Shown here: one piece after another, positions 59,150 through 64,000 of the stretch
Numbering within the stretch: the stretch's first letter is position 1
Layout of the letters: each line of letters starts with the position of its first letter
NCBI GenBank assembly: GCA_004558115.1
Contig: SFDT01000003.1
Coordinates: forward strand, 1-64,000
DNA length: 64,000 bases
Direction: 5' to 3'
From: Clostridiales bacterium
Lineage (GTDB): Bacteria; Bacillota; Clostridia; Oscillospirales; Oscillospiraceae
Program-made: the position numbers and the translations under genes
Notes under the pieces: model-generated
What the model saw: the letters and a program-made list of their open reading frames with translations, nothing else
The model's database searches: none
What the model was told of the DNA's origin: nothing

Positions 59150-60550
59150 TTGAGCAGCCTCCAGTTAAAATTCGGCCTCAGCTACATCCTGGTCATCGCG
59201 GCGGTGCTGCTGCTGCTGAACACCTATCCCCTGCTGGTCTCGGAGGACCTGGTGTTCCGCTCCAAGGCCAGCACCCTCCAGTCCAGCGTGTCCGTCATGG
59301 TGTATTCCCTGTCGGGACTGGACCGGCTGAACGAGGAAAACGTCTCCGCGGCCATGGCGGTGGTGGAGGAAACGGGGCTTTCCCGTATCCTGGTGACGGA
59401 CAGCGCCGGCAAGGTCCTCTACGACACCCGGGAGACCGGCAGTGCCGTGGGAGAGTATGCCCTTTACGCGGAGATCGTCCAGGCGCTGCTGGGCAATGAC
59501 GCCTTCACGTGCAGCTATCAGGGCGGTGCCTTCCGCAGCCGGGCGTCCTCGCCGGTGCTGTATCAAAACCAGATCATCGGCTCTGTGTACGCCTACGAAT
59601 ACGACACGGAGCAGGCGGCGCTGCTACAAGGCCTCCAGGAAAACCTGCTGCGCCTGTCCGCCGTCATCGCCGTGATGGTGCTGGTGCTGAGTATGGTGCT
59701 GTCCCGGGCGCTGACCAGGAAGATCGGCCGGCTGCTCACCGCCATCCGCCAGGTGCGGGAGGGTGCGTACAGCCACCGGGCGGAGATCCCGGGGCGGGAT
59801 GAGATCGCCCAGATCGGCCAGGAATTCAACAGCCTGACAGACCGGCTGCAAAAAACGGAAAATGCCCGGCGGCGCTTCGTGTCCGATGCGTCCCATGAGC
59901 TGAAAACGCCTCTGGCGGCCATCCGGCTGCTGACGGACTCCATTTTGCAGACGGAGGATATCGACGCCGCCACCACCCGGGAGTTCGTGGCGGACATCGG
60001 CCAGGAGGCGGAGCGCCTCAGCCGCATCACCGAGGACCTGCTGCGCCTGACCCGGCTGGACAGCGGCGTGCTGGACCCGCCGGTGCGGGTGGATGCGCTG
60101 CCGGTTTTGGAGCAGGTCATGCGGATGATGACCCTGGTGGCCCAGGAGCGGAAGGCGGAGCTGACCTATGACGCCGCCGGCGAGTGCACGGTGCTGGCCA
60201 CCCGGGACGAGATCCACCAGGTCATTTACAACCTGACGGACAATGCCGTGAAGTACTCCGGCACCGGCGGCATCGTGCAGGTCTCCCTCCGCAGGGAAGG
60301 GGACTGGGTGGTGCTGAAAGTGGCGGACAACGGCCCTGGCATCCCGGAGGAGGATATCAACCGCGTCTTTGAGCGCTTTTATCGGGTGGACAAGGCCCGC
60401 TCCCGCAGTGCCGGCGGCACCGGACTGGGATTGTCCATCGTCAGTGATACCGTGAAAAAACGGGGCGGCTCCGTGGAGGCGGCAAACCGCCCCGGCGGCG
60501 GTGCGGTGTTTACCGTCCGCTGGCCCTGGAAGGGAGGCGAGGCCCTGTGA
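59150..60550 (+). CDS. Membrane sensor histidine kinase
   Basis: The 466-residue kinase has a membrane helix at about 9-29, an extracellular sensor region, a second helix at about 168-190, HAMP (RALTRKIGRLLTAIRQVR, in part), H249 in SDASHELKTPLAAIR, an N box (NLTDNAVKYSG) and GTGLGLSIV. The start is a TTG at 59150 with a poor ribosome site 10 bp after the regulator stop, so it probably relies on coupling. It overlaps the GerMN gene by 4 bp. Confidence 0.92.
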   Translation: MSSLQLKFGLSYILVIAAVLLLLNTYPLLVSEDLVFRSKASTLQSSVSVMVYSLSGLDRLNEENVSAAMAVVEETGLSRILVTDSAGKVLYDTRETGSAVGEYALYAEIVQALLGNDAFTCSYQGGAFRSRASSPVLYQNQIIGSVYAYEYDTEQAALLQGLQENLLRLSAVIAVMVLVLSMVLSRALTRKIGRLLTAIRQVREGAYSHRAEIPGRDEIAQIGQEFNSLTDRLQKTENARRRFVSDASHELKTPLAAIRLLTDSILQTEDIDAATTREFVADIGQEAERLSRITEDLLRLTRLDSGVLDPPVRVDALPVLEQVMRMMTLVAQERKAELTYDAAGECTVLATRDEIHQVIYNLTDNAVKYSGTGGIVQVSLRREGDWVVLKVADNGPGIPEEDINRVFERFYRVDKARSRSAGGTGLGLSIVSDTVKKRGGSVEAANRPGGGAVFTVRWPWKGGEAL

Positions 60551-61455
60551 AACGGCTGACGGCGGCCCTGTGCGCACTTTTGGTGCTGCTCAGCGGCTGT
60601 ACATACGCGGCGGTGGCCTCCCGGCAGGAACAGGAGAGCTATGCCCTTTATTTTCGGGAGCGGGAGCTTTCCGCCGCCCCCGGAGGCGACGCCCTGCGGG
60701 CGGAACAGGCCTACCTGCCGGACAGTGTTGACCGGGACGATACGCTCCAGGTGGCCCAGGCGCTGATGGAGGAGCTGCTGGACGGCCCCTTGGACGAGAC
60801 GCTGCGCTCCCCCTTCCCTGCGGGGACGGCGCTGCTGTCTTTGGCGTTGGAGGGCGGCAGAGCGGTGGTGGACCTGTCATCCGCTTACGGGACCCTGTCC
60901 GGCGTGTCGCTGACCCTGGCGGATTATGCCATCGCTCTGACCCTTGCCCAGCTGCCGGAGATCTCCGAGGTGCGCATCACCGTCCGGGGACAGGAATTGG
61001 CCTACCGGGCCTCCCAGCGTTTCCGCCCCCGGGATGTGCTGTTTACCACCACGGAGGACGTGGTGAGCACGGTGACGGCTATGCTGTACTTCCTGGACGA
61101 GGCCAGCAGCCTGGCTCCTGTGGAGACGGAAGTGGAGCTGTACGAGGGCGACACCCAGGTAGGCGCGGTCATCAAGACCCTGGAGGAGGGACCGGAGGAA
61201 AAGGAGCTGCGCTCCGTACTGCCGGGTGCCTTCCGGGTGAAATCCGCCTGGCTGGAGGAGGACGTGTGCTATGTGAACCTCTCCTCCGCGGCCCTGCCGG
61301 AGTTGACAGACGAGCAGGCACTGCTGACGGGAATGGAGGCGCTGGTACGCTCCCTGTGCTCCCTGGAGAGCGTGGAGGAGGTGCAGTTCCTGGTGGACGG
61401 TGAATTTGCCCAAAGCTACGGAGCGGTCCCTGTGGAGGAACCCTATACCCCTTGA
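60547..61455 (+). CDS. GerMN-domain lipoprotein
   Basis: The 302-residue lipoprotein starts at GTG 60547 overlapping the kinase stop. Its signal (AALCALLVLLSGC) ends in a lipobox cysteine at residue 18. Two GerMN domains follow: about 65-155 (FPAGTALLSLALEGGRAVVDLSSAYG, in part) and about 170-290 (VKSAWLEEDVCYVNLSSAAL, in part). GerM in Bacillus is a spore germination and septal-zone protein, and LpqB-like relatives partner with a sensor kinase. Here the gene is encoded directly after the kinase, supporting a signal-modulating role like LpqB with MtrB. Confidence 0.9.
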   Translation: MKRLTAALCALLVLLSGCTYAAVASRQEQESYALYFRERELSAAPGGDALRAEQAYLPDSVDRDDTLQVAQALMEELLDGPLDETLRSPFPAGTALLSLALEGGRAVVDLSSAYGTLSGVSLTLADYAIALTLAQLPEISEVRITVRGQELAYRASQRFRPRDVLFTTTEDVVSTVTAMLYFLDEASSLAPVETEVELYEGDTQVGAVIKTLEEGPEEKELRSVLPGAFRVKSAWLEEDVCYVNLSSAALPELTDEQALLTGMEALVRSLCSLESVEEVQFLVDGEFAQSYGAVPVEEPYTP

Positions 61456-61460
61456 TGTGA

Positions 61461-61496
61461 AAAAACCGCCGCGGACAGCTGTCCGCGGCGGTTTTT
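61461..61496. terminator. Bidirectional terminator between the GerMN gene and spmB
   Basis: An 18-bp perfect palindrome (61461-61478 with 61479-61496) with A and T ends. Confidence 0.88.
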
Positions 61497-61500
61497 GCCG

Positions 61501-62022
61501 TTACGGTCCAAAAAACAGCCGCACCGCCAGGGCAGAGGCGGCAAAGCCTGTCAGGTCCGCCGCCAGGGCCGCCGGTACCGCGTGGCGGGTGCGGTGGATG
61601 CCGGCGGAGCCAAAGTAGACGGCGATGGTGTAAAAGGTGGTCTCCGTGCTGCCCAGCATAACGGCGGCCACCCGGCCAATGTAGCTGTCCGGCCCGTGGG
61701 ATTGGATGAGGTCCGTGGCCACCGCCATGGCGCCGCCGCCGGAGATGGGGCGGATGAGCATGAGGGACACGGCCTCCGCCGGGATGCCCAGCCGCTCCAG
61801 CGCCGGCGCCAAAAGCTGCGAAAACCACTCCATGGCGCCGGAGGCCCGGAACATCCCAACGGCGGTCAACAGCCCCACCAGGGACGGCACGATGCGCAGC
61901 AGCACCGTCAGCCCCTCCTCGGCGCCGTGGGTCAGGGCACCGTATACGTCCACCTGCCGGCCGAGGCCGATGGCCGCCACTGCCGCCAGCAGGGCGGGGA
62001 CCACCAGGGAGCTGAGACTCAT
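61501..62022 (-). CDS. spmB: Spore maturation protein B
   Basis: This 173-residue membrane protein has nucleoside-recognition (Gate) domain features: AEEGLTVLLRIVPSLVGLL, SGAMEWFSQLLAPALERLGIP (in part) and the motif LIRPISGGGAMAVATDLI, with GSTETTFYTIAVYFGS. SpmA and SpmB are needed for spore core dehydration in Bacillus and Clostridium. ATG 62022 overlaps the spmA stop by 4 bp. Confidence 0.93.
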   Translation of the reverse strand: MSLSSLVVPALLAAVAAIGLGRQVDVYGALTHGAEEGLTVLLRIVPSLVGLLTAVGMFRASGAMEWFSQLLAPALERLGIPAEAVSLMLIRPISGGGAMAVATDLIQSHGPDSYIGRVAAVMLGSTETTFYTIAVYFGSAGIHRTRHAVPAALAADLTGFAASALAVRLFFGP

Positions 62023-62603
62023 TGCCGCCTCCTTCCCGCCAGGGACAGCAGCCAGGCTGCCGTCAGCCCGGCCGTGACGGAGAGAACGGAGGACAGCCAC
62101 ACCGCTGGCAGAATGTCAAAGGGCGTTTTGCAGCCGGCGGCGGCGCGGACGGAGGCGATGGTGGTAGGCAGCAGCTGGATGGAGGCGGTGTTCAGCACCA
62201 CCAGCCGGCACAGCTCGTCGCTGGCGACGCCGCCGCAGCCCCGGGCCATCCTGCGGGCCGCCTGAATGCCCAGGGGCGTGGCGGCGTTGCCCAGACCCAG
62301 CAGGTTGGCGGACACGTTGGCGGACACCGCCGCCAGGGTCTCACTGTCCCGGCTGGCCTCCGGCAGCAGCCGCCGCATCAGCGGCCGAAAGGCCCGGGCA
62401 AGGCCGTCGGTCAGGCCGCAGACGCGCATGATCTCCATGATGCCGGACCAGAGGCACAGCACGCCCGCCATGGACAGGCTGAGCTCCACCGCGTTCTGGG
62501 CGCCGGAGAGGGCGGCCTCCGAGACCGCGTCTATCCGGCCGGTGGCCGCGCCGAACAGCAGGGAGAGAATGACCATTCCGCCCCAGATCCATGACATCGC
62601 CAT
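62019..62603 (-). CDS. spmA: Spore maturation protein A
   Basis: The 194-residue partner of SpmB has a Gate-type domain: AALSGAQNAVELSLSMAGVLCLWSGIMEI (in part), SANVSANLLGLGNAATPLGI and NTASIQLLPTTIASVR. It heads the spmA-spmB operon with AAAGGAGGA at the start. No forespore sigma promoter was identified; the sequence upstream is A/T-rich and holds a perfect 12-bp palindrome. Confidence 0.94.
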   Translation of the reverse strand: MAMSWIWGGMVILSLLFGAATGRIDAVSEAALSGAQNAVELSLSMAGVLCLWSGIMEIMRVCGLTDGLARAFRPLMRRLLPEASRDSETLAAVSANVSANLLGLGNAATPLGIQAARRMARGCGGVASDELCRLVVLNTASIQLLPTTIASVRAAAGCKTPFDILPAVWLSSVLSVTAGLTAAWLLSLAGRRRQ

Positions 62604-62646
62604 AGAAATTTCCTCCTTTTACCAAGAATGTACAAAATTGTGAATG

Positions 62647-62658
62647 AAGTTTAAACTT
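62647..62658. promoter_or_regulatory. 12-bp perfect palindrome in the spmA/AbrB intergenic region
   Basis: AAGTTTAAACTT (62647-62658) is self-complementary and lies between the divergent spmA and AbrB-type genes. A role as a regulator site is inferred from position. Confidence 0.4.
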
Positions 62659-62671
62659 TTGCAACTTTAAA

Positions 62672-62701
62672 TTGACAATTAATGACAGATTATGATATTG
62701 T
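62672..62701 (+). promoter_or_regulatory. Promoter of the AbrB-type gene
   Basis: A perfect TTGACA (62672-62677), an 18-bp spacer and TATTGT (62696-62701). TATGAT at 62691-62696 is an alternative -10 with poor spacing. Confidence 0.55.
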
Positions 62702-62748
62702 TAGCAGGCCAAAACAGAGAGGAATACCGTCAGGAAAGGAGTAATACT

Positions 62749-62991
62749 GTGAAAGCGACTGGAATTGTGAGAAAGGTCGACGAATTGGGCCGGATCGTCC
62801 TTCCCATCGAGATGCGCCGCACGCTGGACATCGCTGAAAAAGATGCACTGGAAATTTATGTGGAAGGTTCGTCCGTCATTCTGAAAAAATACAGACCCAG
62901 CTGTATTTTTTGCGATGGCACCAAGGACATCACTGTATTCAAAGGCAAGAATGTCTGCCCCAAATGTCTGAAGGAACTGAAAGCTCTGTAA
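62749..62991 (+). CDS. AbrB-family transcriptional regulator
   Basis: The 80-residue protein starts at GTG 62749 after AGGAAAGGA. Residues 1-45 are an AbrB swapped-hairpin domain (GIVRKVDELGRIVLPIEMRRTL, in part). The C-terminus carries two CxxC pairs (CIFCDG, CPKCL) that probably bind zinc. AbrB regulators with this tail are common transition-state regulators in Clostridia. Target genes are unknown; the divergent spmA is a candidate. Confidence 0.93.
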   Translation: MKATGIVRKVDELGRIVLPIEMRRTLDIAEKDALEIYVEGSSVILKKYRPSCIFCDGTKDITVFKGKNVCPKCLKELKAL

Positions 62992-63016
62992 GCAGTACGC
63001 TTGCAAAACATAGAGA

Positions 63017-63057
63017 AACCGCCCCGGTCTGATCAACCGGAGCGGTTCGTGTTTTTT
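63017..63057. terminator. Terminator between the AbrB-type gene and rsmI
   Basis: AACCGCCCCGGT pairs with ACCGGAGCGGTT (one mismatch) around CTGATCA, followed by CGTGTTTTTT. Confidence 0.7.
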
Positions 63058-63059
63058 GA

Positions 63060-63890
63060 TCACTTTTCCAAGGCGGCGGCGTACAGCTCGTTTTTGGAAA
63101 GGCCTGTGTGGGCGGAAACCTCCTTGGCGGCGTCCTTCAGCCGCATGCCGCCCTCCACCAGAGCCCGCACTTGGCTGACGCCGTCCTCCAGGGTAACAGC
63201 GGCTTCCTCCCGCTTTTCCGCGCCGGCCACCACCAGCACATATTCGCCCTTGGGGTCGTGGGCTTCATAGTAGGCCACCGCTTCCCCCAGAGTGCAGCGC
63301 ATGGTCTCCTCGTGGAGCTTTGTCAGCTCCCGGCACAGGGCGACCCGCCGCTCCGGGCCGAAAGCGGCGCACAGGTCCTCCAGCGTGGTGCGCAGCTTGT
63401 GGGGCGCCTCGTGGAAGATCATGGTCCGCTCCTCGCTTCGCAGGCTGTCCAAATGGGCCCCGCGGCTTTTTTTGTTGACGGTGAGAAAGCCCTCGAAGGT
63501 GAAGCGCCCCGTGGGCAGGCCGCTGACCGCCAGGGCGTTCACCGCCGCGCAGCAGCCGGGGATGGACAGCACCTCCACGCCGTTTTCCGCGCACAGGCGC
63601 ACCAAGTCCTCACCGGGGTCGGAGATGGCGGGGGTGCCGGCGTCCGTCACCAGGGCGCAGGACTCTCCCGCCAGCAGGCGGGCAAGGATGCTCTGCCCGG
63701 CGGAGACATGGTTGTGCTCGTGGTAGCTGACCAGGGGCTTTTTGATGTTGAAGTGGTTCAGTAGCTTTACGGATACCCGGGTGTCCTCCGCCGCGATGAA
63801 GTCCGCGGATTCCAGCGTTTCCACCGCCCTGGGGGAGAAGTCCCCCAGATTGCCGATGGGGGTGGCTACTAAATATAAGGTGCCGCTCAT
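63060..63890 (-). CDS. rsmI: 16S rRNA (cytidine1402-2'-O)-methyltransferase RsmI
   Basis: The 276-residue SAM-dependent enzyme methylates the ribose of C1402 in 16S rRNA; RsmH in the same window methylates N4 of that base. It has the tetrapyrrole-methylase fold: LYLVATPIGNLGDFSPRA, the AEDTRV motif, VTDAGTPAISDPG and the C-terminal helical region. ATG 63890 overlaps the preceding gene stop. Confidence 0.96.
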   Translation of the reverse strand: MSGTLYLVATPIGNLGDFSPRAVETLESADFIAAEDTRVSVKLLNHFNIKKPLVSYHEHNHVSAGQSILARLLAGESCALVTDAGTPAISDPGEDLVRLCAENGVEVLSIPGCCAAVNALAVSGLPTGRFTFEGFLTVNKKSRGAHLDSLRSEERTMIFHEAPHKLRTTLEDLCAAFGPERRVALCRELTKLHEETMRCTLGEAVAYYEAHDPKGEYVLVVAGAEKREEAAVTLEDGVSQVRALVEGGMRLKDAAKEVSAHTGLSKNELYAAALEK

Positions 63891-64000
63891 GGCGTGTCCT
63901 CCTGTTGTCTGAAATAAATGGCGTCCAGCGCCGCCGTGGGGGAGCCGTCGGGAGTTTGCAAAAGCAGGGGCGCTTCCACGGAGAGCCCCGGCTTTCCGCC
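63887..64000 (-). CDS. Partial tRNA1(Val) A37 N6-methyltransferase-like protein (runs off right edge)
   Basis: On the minus strand the open frame enters from the window edge and ends at a TGA (63889-63887) overlapping the rsmI start. Only the last 37 residues are visible, with GGKPGLSVEAPLLL followed by a PDGSPTAALDAIYF tail. That C-terminal pattern and the position before rsmI fit the YabB/TrmN6-like methyltransferases common in Firmicutes. The assignment rests on a short fragment. Confidence 0.6.
   Translation of the reverse strand, partial: GGKPGLSVEAPLLLQTPDGSPTAALDAIYFRQQEDTP

Overview
The window is a GC-rich chromosomal segment from a spore-forming, anaerobic member of the Clostridia. 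It most resembles the Oscillospiraceae (Flavonifractor/Oscillibacter/Lawsonibacter-like bacteria). I infer this from five things: spo0A, spoIVB, spmAB, cwlJ-gerQ and a SpoVD/FtsI-type PASTA penicillin-binding protein; a Firmicutes-type dcw cluster; a MurE with the DNPR motif of meso-diaminopimelate walls; a T-box leader; and 17-bp-spaced sigma-A promoters. Almost every base is used by ordinary chromosomal genes. The only obvious accessory DNA is the extreme left end.

Layout. Positions 1-600 hold the end of what looks like a mobile-element module next to tRNA-Leu(CAA). Positions 878-5196 encode a lipoprotein, a response regulator, an EcsC protein and a sensor kinase. Positions 5273-11873 hold housekeeping genes (DUF1385, prmC, recA-recX, rimO, pgsA), interrupted by a divergent DUF6809-like/XRE pair with a twin palindromic operator. 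A predicted cysteine T-box controls cysE-cysS (12801-15323). Positions 15450-26319 are a patchwork of small metabolic and unknown genes, including a BirA-boxed bioY, a type-4 uracil-DNA glycosylase, glpK and several single-gene minus-strand units. A two-gene SUF-type ATPase/scaffold operon (26513-28176), fakA with an Asp23 gene, and rarD-rsmD-coaD follow.

Positions 33755-46843 are the division and wall cluster: mraZ, rsmH, an ftsL-like gene, pbp, murE, mraY, ftsW, murG, murA, ftsQ and ftsZ. MraZ-type repeats lie at its promoter. murF, murD, murC, murB and ftsA are absent from it. Next come spoIVB and spo0A, unusually separated by a cation/proton antiporter and a NUDIX gene. A PadR/DUF2812 pair has an operator inside its promoter. 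The spore germination pair cwlJ-gerQ, a DD-carboxypeptidase, an overlapping comEA/two-component/GerMN-lipoprotein operon, spmA-spmB, an AbrB-type regulator and rsmI complete the window. A partial tRNA1(Val)-methyltransferase-like gene runs off the right edge.

I found no CRISPR array, rRNA, prophage or toxin-antitoxin system that I can defend. The most interesting signals are regulatory (twin palindromes at 9171-9208, PadR repeats, MraZ repeats, BirA box, T-box). Others are organisational: a DUF6809-like frame running antisense into recX, the split spoIVB/spo0A locus, the compact dcw cluster and the two-gene SUF operon.
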